Shown: positions 33,960 through 46,675, counted from the stretch's first letter. The stretch is 64,000 nt of DNA from Odobenus rosmarus divergens (GCF_000321225.1 NW_004450286.1:4077778-4141777), one strand, 5' to 3'. The notes: generated by a model not told the origin, from the letters alone. Program-made: numbers and translations.

Positions 33960-35160
33960 CATTCGTGTTTCTAAGCACAGGTTTTACAATAGGAAGGGTT
34001 TCACTCTGAGGTTTGAGTTGAACTTGGCTGATCTGTCAAATGTAAAGTCTAGTAATCATAGAGCCAGTTTGGGTTTATGGTCTGTACTTCATCTGCGTTC
34101 TCTATTCATTTCTCCCTCCTATTCTTATTGCTACCTTAACCACTTTAGGAACCACATGGACTTTTGTAAGAGAAGACCAAGTGCAAGCTCCAGGCTAGTT
34201 GGTGACTGTCCTGTGATGGTCATCAAAGATGACAGCTTTTCTGAAGTGAATCAAGAGTCCCCTGACATACACAGTTACTGCATAAGTGCAATGATGATGG
34301 TTCTCTAAGAGTCACCTTTAGCCTAAAGTGAGGCTGCTCCCAGGCTACTCACAGTTTTCAGGAAACAGGAATCTTAGTCCCTAATTCATGAATATTTATA
34401 ACTGCTATCAGCCGATGAACATTTTTTCCATTTTCTTGCCTTCCTCCAAGACAGTATCTTTGTGCCATTTTTTTAAATATGAATTTTTTAAAGTGTGAGA
34501 AACAATGTATAGTGATATATGAAAAACACATTGCTTCTACTTATTTTTTCCTCAGTACTGAGGTATCTGGATTGACAGTAGAACAAAATATCTCTTCTTC
34601 ATTGTAGAGTTTTCATACTTATTTGTATCTAAGGACAGGGAAGAATCTTTTTACTGATTCCCAAAGTAGACTAACAGAGGTTTTCCTGTGAAGTTGCTGT
34701 GGATAAAAATTGTTATCTATGCACTGATAAAGACTCTTGGACAATAAATCCTTGGTAATGGAGCAACTTTGCTTTCCAGCACAAATTCTGCTCAGCTTTG
34801 GCCTTTTCCTTTACCACTTACCTTCTCAAATGACAGCATTTCATCCTGTTCTTTCTCATGGATAGAGTTTTGGCCTCCTATTGTTAGACCTATTTTCTAG
34901 ACACCATCTATACCTTACCCTGGAAAAGTATCTAAATATCATCTTGGTGGGAACTGTCAGGGTTAAGGTGAACTCAGTATGCCTTTTATCTTAGCCACTA
35001 CCTGAGGTGACTGGCAATTCATGTGATGCCAGTTTGCCCTGTACTGTTCTCACAGGTCTTTGGGCATTTTTAAAGTACCCTATTATTTACTTGCTTCTAC
35101 TTGGAAAGTGAGAGGAATGGAGTGAGGAACATATTTTTTTTTTCAAGTGCCCAAGAATTT
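33960..35160. other. Unique DNA
   Basis: No repeat named. The 96-codon frame at 34018-34308 has no domain; the frame alone does not support a gene. Confidence 0.5.
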
Positions 35161-35164
35161 TGCA

Positions 35165-35295
35165 CAAATAATTTTATTTAAGATACATTAGTGACATTTT
35201 CCATATTACAGATATATAACTCACAGATAGAAGAAGTGGAGTTCAAAGCTATGTCTGCTTGTTTCAAAGCTCTTATTCTTTCTGTGACATCAGGC
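35165..35295 (-). repeat. Probable MIR
   Basis: 'ccatattacagatatataactcacagatag' and 'caaagctcttattctttctgtgaca' loosely follow antisense MIR. Confidence 0.4.
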
Positions 35296-35797
35296 AGCAT
35301 TCTCTAGTGAATGCACTGATCCATGTGGTCATCATGTACTGTTCCATGCTGCTAGTTAGTACTTATATTTCTATAGCAAATACTAAACACTGGCTTTGTT
35401 TCATTTCAAGCATCATGCTTAAGATAATCTAGATTAATTTACAAAGTATGATATATCGGTTTTGGCAGGTAGCACAATGTGTGCTTCTTATTGCAATGGA
35501 TAAATGTGCTACACAGAAAATAAGATTCCGAAGAACCTCTTCACTCATTCATTTATTTGACAACTGTTTACTGAATGCATGCTTTATGTCAGACACTGGG
35601 GATGTATCTGTGAGCCTACCAGATAAAAGTCCCTATCTTTATGGGAGGCCTTATGAGAGAAGACATAAACAAATGAATGAATAAGTATATATTATGTTAT
35701 ATGCTGATAATTGCTTTTGAGAACAATAAAACAAAGAGAAAAATAAAACCATTTTAAGTAGTGGGGATCATGAAACCTTTACTAAGGGGGTCATTTG

Positions 35798-35981
35798 TTT
35801 TTGTTTTTTTTTTAATAAAGATTTTATTTATTTGCCAGAGACAGAGAGAGCAAGCACAAGCAGGGGGAGAAGCAGGCTCCCCCCTGAGCAAGGAGGCCAA
35901 TGTGGGATTCGATCCCAGAACACTGGGATCATTACCTGAGCTGAAGGCATATGCTTAACCGACTGAGCCACCCAGGCATCC
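35798..35981 (-). mobile_element. Can-SINE
   Basis: TAAAGATTTTATTTATTTGC to ACTGAGCCACCCAGGCATCC. Perfect 16-bp target-site duplication CTAAGGGGGTCATTTG at 35782-35797 and 35982-35997. Inserted in an L2. Confidence 0.97.
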
Positions 35982-36602
35982 CTAAGGGGGTCATTTGAAT
36001 AGACTTGGGAGAGATGAGGAAGTAAGCCATGTGGACATTAGAGGGAAGACTATTGCACTCAGAGAAAACAACAAATAAAAGGACCCGAAGAAGGTGCCTG
36101 TTTGTAATGAGCCAGGGAGAAATTTGTGTGTGATGAGATCAGTCAGATGTATAACAGATTGGGTAAAGCCTTGAGGCCATTGTAATGACCTTGCCTTTTG
36201 CATTGAGGGAAGTGGGGAAGCCATTAGATGGTTTTGAGCCAAAAAGTGACATGTTATAACTTATGTTTTGAAAGATCAGTCTAGCTGACATTTTGAGATG
36301 AGGTGAGAGTGGAAGCCACTTTGGTGGTATGACAATAAACAGGACCAGGGATGTTGGTGGCTTTAACCAGAGTGGCAGTATTAGGGTTGGTAAGAAGATG
36401 CCAGATTCTGGTTATATTTAGTCTTCTGATCACAGGATTTGGAGATAGGTTGGAAGTGGGTTTGAGAGAAAAGGATAAACGTCAAAGATTATTCCAAAGA
36501 CTTTGTCCTGAGTATGTCATTAACTGGCTGGAGAATATTGGAGGATGAATATGTTTAGTGGGATATGGGGGTTAGAGGGTGTGGGTCAACATCATGAGTT
36601 TG

Positions 36603-36803
36603 GGGGCGCCTGGGGGGCTCAGTCATTAAGTGTCTTCCTTCGGCTCAGGTCATGATCCCAGGGTCCTGGGATCGAGCCCCACATCGGGCTCCCTGCTCCG
36701 CGGGAAGCCTGCTTCTCCCTCTCCCACTCCCCCTGCTTGTGTTCCCTCTCTCGCTGTGTCTCTCTCTGTCAAATAAATAAATAAAATCTTAAGAAAAAAA
36801 AAG
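36603..36803 (+). mobile_element. Can-SINE, CCCAGGGTCCTGGG subtype
   Basis: GGGGCGCCTGGGGGGCTCAG to AAATAAATAAATAAAATCTT. Target-site duplication ATCATGAGTTTG at 36591-36602 and 36804-36815. Inserted in the same L2. Confidence 0.98.
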
Positions 36804-37506
36804 ATCATGAGTTTGTCTATGCTAAGTTTGAGATGTCTATTACTCCTTTAAGAGGTGACATTGAGTAGACAATTGGATATATGAATCTAGAATTCAGGGG
36901 AGAGGTTCAGGCTGTGGTTACAAATTTGGAGTCATCTGTACACGTCCGTATCAGTAGTACTGATGAAATCACTAAAGAAATAAATTTAGACACAAAAGAG
37001 ATGAGATTCAAGGACTAATTTCTGAGATGCTGCAACATTAAGAGGTTGGTAAGATGAAAAGGACCAGTCAAGAAAACTTCACAAGAGAGGCCGGGGAGGT
37101 AGGAAGAAAATCAGCAGTGAGTTGTGTCTTTGAATTTAATGCAGATAGTAGGTCAAAGAGGAGGAAATGATCAACTGTGTCAGATGCTGCTGATAGGTCA
37201 AGGAGGATGAGGTTTGGGAACTGACATTAGTCTTCATGACCTAGGGTTCACTGATGACCTTAAGTGGAACAGTTTCAGGAATTGTGGGACGAAAAACTTT
37301 GGGGTGAATTAAAGAGAGATAATGAGATGAATTGGAGATCAGACGTTATGGACAGCAAGAGAAATCACCAATATTATCATAACATACTACAGTACTGCAG
37401 CAAACTTTAAAGAAAGTTTTTATGTTCATCATTTTTTGAAATGATGGCTCTTATCAGATCTTTTGGCAGATCTTGCTATTGAACATTTCCTAAAGTAACA
37501 CATATA

Positions 37507-37835
37507 TAGTTGGCCCTGAACAACACAGGTTTAAACTGCATGGGTCTACTTACATGTGAAGCTTTTACAGTATAGTTCTGTAAGTGTATTTTCTCTTCTT
37601 TATGATTTTCTTAATAACATTTCTTTTCTCCAGCTTACTTTATTGTAAGAATATAATATAAAGTATATATAATACAAAATATGCGTTAAGTTACTGTTTA
37701 TGTTATCAGTAAGGCTTCCAGTCAACAGTAGGCTATTAGTAGTTAAAGTTTTGGGGAGTCAAAAGTTATATGCAGATTTTCAACTGTGTTGGGAAGGTCA
37801 GTGCCCCAACCCCCTCGTTGTTCAAGGGTCAGCTG
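37507..37835. mobile_element. Tigger-type DNA transposon remnant (Tigger2/MER2 group), non-autonomous
   Basis: Both ends are present: TAGTTGGCCCTGAACAACAC at the left and GTTGTTCAAGGGTCAGCTG at the right form terminal inverted repeats, flanked by TA on each side (37505-37506, 37836-37837) as expected for the Tc1/mariner-pogo superfamily. The interior is AT-rich (37590-37690) with 'gggagtcaaaagttatatgcagattttcaactg'. No transposase is encoded: a short internally deleted element. The 61-codon frame is chance. Confidence 0.88.
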
Positions 37836-37837
37836 TA

Positions 37838-39228
37838 TTACTATATCAAATTTATGTTTTTATAGTGATAACTATGTTAATATGATTAAATTTATTTTTT
37901 ATCCTATGTTTTTTATTTTACTCATTTGAAAACATTTTTTTCTGAGGATCCGTAGTATTAACTTGTTGTCCTTAGCAAAAGCTTTAGTGCCACCTCTGTT
38001 TTAGGATCACTGTTAAGATTTTTATAGATTCTTACTTTTTCCTTCTACCCTTTATCATGCTGCCCCTATTTCTACTCCTATCACTACCCCTTTTCTAATG
38101 GCACCCACAAAGTGGGATTCAAAAAATTTATTTCTATTCACTGTAGTTTCTACATGACTCCATTCCACATTTCCCCCTTAAAATTTTGATTTGGAATGTT
38201 GTGCTATGAAGTGATACTTGCAAAGTGAAATTAACCTTCTAATAATTTTCAGAATGTCAGAGATGGAATATGTTCATAACATTTTGGTTCAGTTAAATGT
38301 CATATATTTCTCTCTTTTTTCTTATAGGCATTTATGAATGATTAAATCATATTTTCATGGTACATATTATCTGAGAAAAGATAATTCCAACTAGCAATTA
38401 GTGCTGTGCCCTAAAACTTTTTGAAGTTCATATCTACTTCTGTTATGTTGTAGGGTTTTGATGAGGCAGTTTGAAAAAATCCAATCAGACTTAGCTGGTA
38501 TTTTCCATACAACATCTGGTCTGACAGCTAGATCTGTATTCAAGCTTATAAATCAAAATAGAGCTGACTTGGAAGTGATGTAGAAATGCAGAAATGCCCC
38601 ATGATTTTTGCAAAAGATGTGAGATCGTTTTTTATGTTAATGTAATAGAACTAAAAATGAACTGCTGTATTTTAAATTTTAAACATTTTCATTGTGAAAA
38701 TGGTTTTATTGTAATCACTTTATGGTAAAGTAATCTGCTGAGAGAAGGCTGAGAGCTTGAGGAGGACAGAAATGTATTTAGGGAGTCTGCTAGAAGTGAA
38801 TAAAAAGCTTTCCAAATGGCTAATGGGGTCAACTCATAAAGCTTACATACCTTGCTTGATGAGACTTAGGAAAGGAAATAATTATAAACTCAGCATAGAC
38901 TAGATTTGAGATGATGCCAACTCATGCTTGGAAACCTGGACATAGGAATGTAGATGTGGAAAGTTTATCCAAGACTGGGGACTTGCCAAATGGCTTTGGT
39001 AAAAGATGGGGTTAAGAAAGAGAGCAGTTTGTGAGTATCAGCAGAGTATCTTACTCCTGAATATCAATCTGTATAGAAAGAAAAGTGAATCTAGAAAAAG
39101 GAAGAAAAAATGGGCTAAGAAATTAGGAGAGCTCAAGATATTGGAGGTTACAATGAAGGAGAAGTAAGTTCAGTTACATTGAGAGTAGAAGATGGAGTGC
39201 TTTGGGACAAATAAGGTCACAGAAAGTT
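37838..39228. other. AT-rich unique DNA
   Basis: No repeat or gene recognised. Confidence 0.5.
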
Positions 39229-39229
39229 A

Positions 39230-39370
39230 AACCTGGAGCTACCTATAGAAATCCCTAGTTTAATCACTTCATTTTCTAGATGATCCAGAGAAGTTAAGTC
39301 CCTTTCCTTAGTTGTTGCAAATAACGAGGGGCAGAGCCCTTAGAACTCAGGAGACTGTACCCTCAATCTT
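39230..39370 (-). repeat. MIR
   Basis: 'cttcattttctagatgatccagagaagttaagtccc' (39267-39302) and 'gggcagagcccttagaactcagg' are antisense MIR. Confidence 0.65.
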
Positions 39371-41138
39371 TTTATGCTTTTTGTTCTCTTGACTCAATTG
39401 CCATGAAAGTGGAAAGAATGATAATCCTGACTCCTTTAAATAAAATAAATGAGTGTAAGAAAGATTTCATTATCTCCATTGAGCATGAAGATTGAAACAG
39501 GAATAAAAATAGAAATCCTATCTTGGCTTCTAGCTCAAAGAGTTCTTTCCCTAAGTATCAATCCAGGCAGCCACTGCATGCTCTGGAACTTTTCTCTAAG
39601 AATGTCACCATTATCATTGATGATTTGGAAGTATGAAATTCTATAAAGAGTAAGAAGTTTAGAAAAGAATAAAAGGTTGTCAGAAAGATGGATCCACTGC
39701 ATTAGGACACTGAGCTGACTTTGGCTGTAAGGCGTTGCCCTGAGTCTGCGGTGTAATAGCAGTAGGCCCAACATGGCAATTACGATTTTTTCAACATCTA
39801 CCCTGTGGATACCAGTGCTCAGCGGGGGACCTGTGCAGTAATGCTGTATGTGATTAAGAAAGAAGGGTGTATTGAAAGGCTGTACAAAGGAGATAATTCA
39901 TTTTTACTCTCTTTTCCTACTTCCAAAGAGAATCATACTGAATAGGACAAATTAAAGATATCTGACCTCTACAGGGCACTTTCAGGAGCCTCCCACTTCT
40001 TCACTTACATATCATGAAAGTGATTTAAGCCTCAAATCTTAGCCCTCCTTATTTTAATTCCCTTCTCCCTTGTTTGACCACCCATGTTTGGAGGGTCTCA
40101 AAAAGGAAGAGTGTGAGAATCACAATTAGGGTAGTTTGCCCCAGGGGTAGTAGGATAGAGAGGGTTCCTTTGTCAAATTTGGCTCTGGTGCTGGAACTTT
40201 AACATGTGTTATTGGCTCTGGGGATTATGTTCTGGTTCTGGCTGAGTGAAAGCTTGCTTTGCTTTTGTTTTCTGAAAGTATTTAATAAAATGGCAGGATT
40301 CGCTTACTTGCTTATTGAATTCTTTTGCCTGGGAAACATGCAAATTCTGAACCCAGCTGCACATTTGTGACAAAGAGATAGCTAATAATCTGAGCTATAT
40401 GCTATTTTTTTTCCTAAAAGCTTTTTTATTTTTCTACAAGGGCAGAACTATCATATACAAAGTTAAGCCTTTTAGAGACTGGGTTTAAAACTGCTCTCTA
40501 TTAATAGCTTTCAGAAGCTTTTCTAAATAACCTTGAGGCACAGGCAGTTTTTCTTACAAGAAAGCAGGTGGAAAAAAAAGATCTATGGTTTGTTAACCAA
40601 CAAAAATTAAGTTGCTAAATCTACCTGTTCCAAATGAATCAGTTGGGCCAATTAGACCATTTATTTTCCTCCTTTGTCCTTTATTCAATCTTTACAAATG
40701 ATACTACACACAAAACCAAATGTCAGGCTCTAGTCTCATACAGTGTTCTTTCTATTTTTGGCAGCTTCTGCAAAATTTTCTCAGATGCTCTCAGAGTTAG
40801 AACTGAGGACCCCCTTCCTCCTGGGTACTGCCCCATGACCAGAATTACCAAAACCACTGAACAAATAGCAAAATGCCATGTTCTAGTTTGCTGAAGAGAG
40901 GCCCTCCAGTCAGATATCAGAGATGAGACACAAGTGGTTCCAAGAATTTGAAATCCTTCATCAACTGTGTCAGCAGAAATAATAGAAAGACAGGTGATGC
41001 TCATATCAGGACCTAAGAAATTCTTACAACCTAGGGTTTTCAAATTACAGAAGAGGAATAACAATAGAAACTAAACAGCTTGTGACACAGCCCAGCTAGG
41101 CTGCCTAAGTCTTGTCCTTATAGACTGTAAATTCCAGA
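39371..41138. other. Unique DNA
   Basis: No element named. Opposed frames at 40634-40894 and 40723-41064 (86 and 113 codons) share a stop-poor stretch with no recognisable domain; 39449-39774 is similar. Confidence 0.5.
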
Positions 41139-41149
41139 GGTTAGTTAGT

Positions 41150-41275
41150 TGTCATCCATCCATCCATGCATCTATTCATCTACCTATCAATTTATCCATC
41201 TATTCATTCATTCATCAATATTTATTGAGTGTCAAATCTGTATCAAGTGTTGTGAGAGGCAATGAGGAAACCTGG
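41150..41275 (-). repeat. (ATCC/ATCT)n microsatellite at an L2/MIR 3' end
   Basis: TCATCCATCCATCCATGCAT and related tetranucleotides run to about 41215, then 'cattcatcaatatttattgagtgtcaaat', the antisense L2 terminus. The simple repeat probably grew from the L2 TGAATGAA end. Confidence 0.8.
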
Positions 41276-41279
41276 AATA

Positions 41280-41515
41280 AATCAAGGTGTTGGAGCAGAC
41301 ATGTGCCTAAATCCTGGCTCCCTCAACTCCCTAGGTGCATGGCCACATGCAAGATGATTAATTTTATTGTTAATCATCTGAGTTGGCATCTTCATCTGGA
41401 AAACAGAGATTGTCTTACAACCTATGTTACAGGGTGAATGTGAGAAAAAGATACTATGCATCTTTATAGGGTTTACTGGGCGTGACCCATAGTGAATGAT
41501 CAATGATCGACAGGT
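41280..41515 (+). repeat. MIR
   Basis: 'gtgcctaaatcctggctccc', 'cttcatctggaaaacagagatt' and 'ttacaacctatgttacagggtgaa' are in sense MIR order. Confidence 0.65.
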
Positions 41516-41834
41516 ATTAGACACGTTACAATGCCTCAAAAAATAATCATTATTTTTTTTCTTATTCTCTATTGATGATTTCTGTATATAACATTTATTT
41601 TCCTGGTTCTATAGTACATGACTCAGAATAAAAATTGAGAAACAACACTCGGAGAAAGTTCACAAAAGATCAAAGGCATCTAGAAAGCATTTCTTTTCAG
41701 AGGTTAGCGGAAGTCTGTTTATTTATCTTTTTGTTTACCATGTATATATAATGAGAAATTTGGAAAGACATATAATACTGTATATATTAATGTGCTCCAA
41801 TTTTTTTCCAAAGTATATTTATACCTATTATCTT
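41516..41834. other. AT-rich unique DNA
   Basis: Nothing recognised. Confidence 0.5.
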
Positions 41835-41985
41835 GATACTTTTCTTAATTGATATCAGAGCTCATTACTTCCATTTTATATATGAGAAAACTATGCATAA
41901 TTACATTGCAAGCCAATGGCAGAGTTTAGGCTAGAATGCATGGCTCCATATTTCTAGTCCAGCAGCTTCTCTACTCTACTCTATT
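41835..41985 (-). repeat. MIR
   Basis: 'acttccattttatatatgagaaaact' (41867-41892) and 'caagccaatggcagagtttaggctagaa' are antisense MIR. Confidence 0.65.
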
Positions 41986-41986
41986 C

Positions 41987-42167
41987 TTTTTTTTTTTTCT
42001 TTTTTTAAAGAGAGAGAGTGATCCAGAGTGTGACTGAGGTGGGGAGGGGTGAGGGAGACAGAGAGAGAGAATCTCAAGCAGGCTTCACACCCAGTGGGGC
42101 TTGATTTCATGATCTGACCTGAAATCAAGAGTCGGAAGCTTAACTGACTGAGCCACCCAGGTGCCTC
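41987..42167 (-). mobile_element. Can-SINE, older copy
   Basis: T-run, AAAGAGAGAGAG, GAGAATCTCAAGCAGGCTTC, then TTAACTGACTGAGCCACCCA and GGTGCCTC. Internal deletion around the ATTTATTT and CTGAGCAGGGAG regions. Confidence 0.9.
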
Positions 42168-43105
42168 AGTGGCTTCCTTTAATAATCAGCCCTTTGTGGG
42201 AAGGCCTTGAACAATTTAAAAATTAAAAAGCAAAACAAAAACAAAGAGTAGCAATTGAATCTGATATGTGAGGGTCTATCTGAGCTGTGATCGTTTCTCA
42301 GGAAATCGGTTAGCACTTTCTAGGTTTGTTAGCACAGTGTAAATTGCTATGGGATATATAGGAGAATCTTTGTGAAGGGATACTTTTGTCTCCACTCAAC
42401 AGTAAAGAGGGCCTTTGGGGAAACCGATTGAGAGAAGTTAACTAATGAGGCCAGGATAACACAAGCGATAAGTGCTAAGTATGCCCGTTAGGATAATAAT
42501 ACAAATTTGTCCTACTGTTGGCAATTTGACATAATTTTGACCGAACCCAAGTTTATGTGTTTATATTTACCCTTCGACCAGAGCCAGTGCACACAGTTTG
42601 CTCTAAGGGGTCAACATTAACACTGTAATCCATATGAGTGATGCTTTGTATGGCTATACAGTACACAACCTGCTGGCTTGTACATGGCAACCTCGCCTTT
42701 CACTAAACATTGTCACATTGTTTTAGCTGTTTCTGTGTTATTTTTTCCCCCTTTTTAGTCACTGTGTTTCCCTGCAAAAGGAGCCCATGATGCAGCAACC
42801 TTGATTTTAATATTAGTTTATCTAGATTTAAGGCAAATTTGGGATAAAATGCAAATATGTCATTTATAAAATGATTCACATTTGTCTGTCTGCCAAACAA
42901 TACGTGGTTATGTCCAGTTCATAAAACCAGGTATGGAAATGTACAATGAAAAATTCATATTTTTCAGACTTAATGCTGGAAACTTTATTTATTTTAAATA
43001 AAGATCTTATGTTTGGATGAGGTTTGGATTATTGAATAGAGGACTCCCATTTTATTGTTGACTAGCTTTTAAGTTCAGAATTTTGATGTATATATGCAGA
43101 AAGGA
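42168..43105. other. AT-rich unique DNA
   Basis: No element named. The stretch 42560-42700 has a more even composition but no recognised family. Confidence 0.5.
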
Positions 43106-43107
43106 AA

Positions 43108-43352
43108 TAACAGCTAATCCATTATGAGCAGCTACCATGTGCCAGTTTTGTTATAACCACTTTATATCTGTAAACTTCTGTGATATTTTTAACTACCTTT
43201 TGTGGTGGGTTCTGTAATTATCTTGATTTTATAGCTGAGGAAATGGATGCTCAGAAGGGTGAAGTTATGAATCCAAGGTCACCCAGTTCTTCTGGTTAGA
43301 TTTGAACCCATGAATGTATCTCTGGATCCCGTGCTCTTAATCACTATATTAA
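43108..43352 (-). repeat. MIR, nearly full length
   Basis: 'gagcagctaccatgtgccag' (43126), 'atagctgaggaaatggatgctcagaagggtgaagtt' (43232-43267), 'ccaaggtcacccagttcttctggttagatttgaaccc' (43274-43310), 'ccgtgctcttaatcactatat'. Confidence 0.9.
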
Positions 43353-44688
43353 TTGAAGGCTACAAACACCTTTGGTTAACTTTAAAAAAAATAAAATTAT
43401 GTGGTTTATTACTGTCTTAGGAGGACAATATCACCCATCATAAAACATGCCAGAAACATAATCTAGATGATACCTATTTGTAGTTTCAATGATTAAATTA
43501 TTTCATAGGAAACAATGTTCTCTGAACAATATTTTTATTTTATTATTTATATATCTTTGAAGTTTGTAACTATTTTTTTTTTTTAAATCTGTGAGTCATA
43601 ACTAACCACAGTGCTCCAGTAAGACTGTTTTAGGAAAGAGTCATTCTGGAAGGACATGATGATATGACTTACTCTTTGTTGGGAAAGTACAGAAAAAAAA
43701 CAAACAACTATATATAATGTAATCATTAGCATTTGATCAAGATACGGAAATTTTGAAATAAATCTTAATTCATATGTTCACTTTGACTTTCTCATTTCAG
43801 ATGATTGACAATGAGCCCTTAGTAGGGAAGTTTTTTGTTTTTAATAACTTGGATTGTTGACAGGAGCACAAAGACAATTAGTGATTTCCATCTTCCAAAT
43901 AGTTACTTACTTGTGATTTGTGTGTTGCTCACAGAAAAGTCAGAAAGATCTTGAGAGAACTAGGTTATTAGCACCTCAGGGAAATATACTAGATCAAGTT
44001 TGTGTTTAAGGTAACTGAAGACAGGCATGAAAAGGAATTTCCTTTAGGTTTTGCTGCTTGGTTTCTTTGTGCATTTGGAGTTGTTTCTCAATGGGCTTTA
44101 TATTCTCCAGTGGATGGTAAAGAAATTAAGTTAGAATCCTATTAATGATTCTAGCTTTCAAAAACTACTTATAATTCTTCTGTAGACGTATTTAAAAGGA
44201 TACTCTGCATTCTGAATGTCTATCTCACTCCTGTGTTAGCTAACTCCTCTGTTAGCTCACTGGGAAAGAACTTGTTTTTCTATCAGGTCTCTCTGAAAAT
44301 TGTTGAAAATACACAATCACTCATAACCCAAGCCAATTTTTAAAATACTTAACAACTAGTAGGACATAAGCATTGACTAAGCAGAAGAAGCATAAACAAT
44401 GGGTATACCTATATGATTACTATTCAGATTATAAGTGAAAAATGGATGTGTAGGGGGATACTGAATTCATCTGCTGGCAGTATCAACTTAGAAGTAATTG
44501 ATTTATCAATTCATTATGGCCTATTTTTGCATAAGCTGTAATTCACCACACACATACACACACACACAAGCAGTTACCTTTTCTCCCATTGATTATAATA
44601 TCTGAATTAAACCACTTAAATTAATCAAGCTAATGTAAAATTAATGTTCTGCAAATCTCTATACTTGTACCTACTTTCCTACGTTTTC
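43353..44688. other. AT-rich unique DNA
   Basis: Nothing recognised except a short (CA)n run at 44545-44569. Confidence 0.55.
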
Positions 44689-44689
44689 T

Positions 44690-44965
44690 CTTCCCAAAAT
44701 AGTCTCTGTTCACTCCATCCATTCTTTGTCCATCCATTTCTTTTTCAAAACATCTACTTCAAGAAGCCTTCCATGTTTTTCCTATGCTTAATGATTAAAT
44801 GCTTAAAATGATTATGGTTAAAATGTGATTTTGTTTTTACATCATTTCATATGAATGCATTTATCTTCTCCATTTGATTTTAAGCTTGTGTTTTAGTGCC
44901 TTCCTACAGTACCTATCATAAGTCTTTTTATAAGAAGCCATTCAGTAAATGTTTGCTAATTGATT
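44690..44965 (+). repeat. L2 3' end (sense)
   Basis: 'acatctacttcaagaagccttccatg' (44750-44775), 'tctccatttgattttaagcttgtg' and 'agccattcagtaaatgtttgctaattgatta' follow the sense L2 3' end. Confidence 0.65.
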
Positions 44966-45522
44966 ACCAGTGAGTGCTTAATCACTGATGAGACTACTTG
45001 TACTGCAGGATGTCACTTTTCCATTATTATAAAATGGCTGTGTTATATATCAGAGGTTTAACCTTGGTATCACCAACATCTAATCTGGCATAAAACAGGT
45101 ACTGAATGAATGCATGTTTGGTTTGATGAATACATAAATCTTTTATGATCTGTGTATAAACTGATCTTAAACAGTGATTTGACAATTCATGTCTCAGCCA
45201 GAGGAGACTCTGAGATTTCAAAAAGAAAAAGAAGCGTCCTTTCAGAATTGTCGAGCTGAGCTCAACCACAACCCAGAGGCATTCCTGTTACAGTTTATTT
45301 CCTTGCCATGAACTTCTGACTGTTAATAACTCATTTCTGTTTTAGCTATGGGAGCAACTAAATGCCTTGGCCAGGAGAGAGTCAGTGTACAAACTCCATG
45401 TATCGGAAGAAATTCCCCTTGTGTTGGTGTTAAGTCACACTTATCTTTCATTAAATAACCCTCTTAAAACAAACAAAACAAGCAGGAAAACTAAAATTAA
45501 ACAAGACAAAACAAAGCAGATT
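44966..45522. other. Unique DNA
   Basis: No element named; an A-rich (AAACA)n-like stretch occurs at 45468-45518. Confidence 0.5.
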
Positions 45523-45524
45523 AG

Positions 45525-45670
45525 AGGCAGCAGGGTAGAGTAGAAGAAATGAAGAAATTGTGGCTTTGGCTTCAAGGCCTTTGACTGCCAAAGGTTTACT
45601 CACTCATCCTGGACAAGTGTTAACCTCTCTGGACCTTGTTGTCATCACATAGGAAACAAAAGGGCATACC
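45525..45670 (+). repeat. MIR
   Basis: 'ggcagcagggtagagtag', 'tcactcatcctggacaagtgttaacctctctggaccttg' (45599-45637) are sense MIR. Confidence 0.7.
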
Positions 45671-46215
45671 CTGAATCATCTTCAAGGCTCCCTTGTAGCT
45701 TTCAGAAAATTTACTTTCTAGATGCTACACATGTGTTGCTTATGTCTCTTTCTCTGAAGACTTGACTGTATCTCCTCATGAGCTATTGAAAGGTACTATT
45801 CTTAGCTTGAGTGTAAAAAAAGTGGCATATGTTCCTTTCCAGACCCTCAGTACTCTTGTGTGCATCTGGGAAGCTCTGGCCCCTGCATAGTTTCAATTAC
45901 AATGCATATTCTTTTCATTTTGAATCTTAGCAGAGACCTCTGTTGCTGTGTGGTTGTGTGACAGCTGGTGTGCACCCCTTCCGTGGTGGCTGAAGTGATT
46001 TCTACCCCTGCCTTATGCTTAAAAATATTGGGGGGAGGAAATGGACTCAGCATGCTGGAAAATATTGACTTGTTTTCCATATTACATTTAGCAGCTGAAT
46101 GTCACGGATCTGGGATGAGACGCAAGTCAGCCAATTCATTAAGGGTGTTGGCTGCTTCCCTGATATATGTTCTGTTTATCTAAAAGGCCCTGGGACCAGG
46201 TCTTCTGTCCATTAA
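45671..46215. other. Repeat-free block, candidate conserved noncoding DNA
   Basis: No interspersed repeat recognised; mixed composition with stop-poor frames on both strands (45847-46080, 45968-46183) but no domain. Words such as 'tccatattacatttagcagctgaatg' (46076) are enhancer-like only by appearance. Confidence 0.25.
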
Positions 46216-46457
46216 AGATCAAGGTTCACTGTCATTTTAGGACTGGACTTGGAGATGGGCTGTCTGCAAAATGTAAACAGCTTAGTCAGGCCAGGTGAGA
46301 TGAGCCTATCGCTAGACCCATCTCCCACCACCATTTTCTGTCTCCTAGATTCCTTCCAAGTATAGTGTGAAATGTTTGCAATGTTAAGATAAATATTCTG
46401 AGCAGTGAATGTTTCAAATAATTCAATTTTCTTCTTAGGAAAAAAAATCATATTTAA

Positions 46458-46640
46458 CCTGGGTGGCTCAGTCAATTAAGCGTCTGCCTTTGGTTCAGGT
46501 CATGATCTCAGGGTCCTGGGATCGAGCCCCATGTCGGGCTCCCTGCTCAGTGGGAAGTCTGCTTCTCCCTCTCCTTCTGCCTCTGCCCCCTGCTTGTACT
46601 TTTTCTCTCTCAAATACATGAATAAAAATCTTTTAAAAAA
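46458..46640 (+). mobile_element. Can-SINE, head truncated
   Basis: Begins at CCTGGGTGGCTCAG (the GGGGCG start is missing), then CAGGTCATGATCTCAGGGTC, CTCCTTCTGCCTCTGCCCCC, AATAAAAATCTTTTAAAAAA. Target-site duplication uncertain. Confidence 0.93.
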
Positions 46641-46675
46641 TGATTAGTAAACAGGAATAAAGGCAATAAAGTAGG

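Larger units (their letters stand above)
35545..37350 (-). repeat. Long L2 LINE copy with 3' end, split by two SINEs
   Basis: Plus strand starts at the antisense L2 end ('ttcatttatttgacaactgtttactgaatgc', 35549) and follows L2 in order: 'gacactggggatgtatctgtgag' (35592), 'gaggccattgtaatgacc' (36173), 'ggttttgagccaaaaagtgacatg' (36230), 'agatcagtctagctgac' (36273), 'tatgctaagtttgagatgtct' (36819), 'gacaattggatatatgaatctagaattcaggggagaggt' (36868), 'actgtgtcagatgctgctgataggtcaaggaggatgagg' (37173). About 1.4 kb of L2 remains, reaching into the reverse transcriptase region. No reading frame survives. SINEs interrupt at 35798 and 36603. Confidence 0.85.

Noticed and set aside
40634..41064. Opposed 86- and 113-codon frames as a possible gene
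   Set aside because: No domain, signal peptide, splice context or neighbour support; similar lengths are expected by chance in a 64-kb window.
41150..41220. Tetranucleotide repeats as a possible CRISPR-like or satellite array
   Set aside because: Simple (ATCC/ATCT)n slippage at an L2 end, with no spacers or longer unit.
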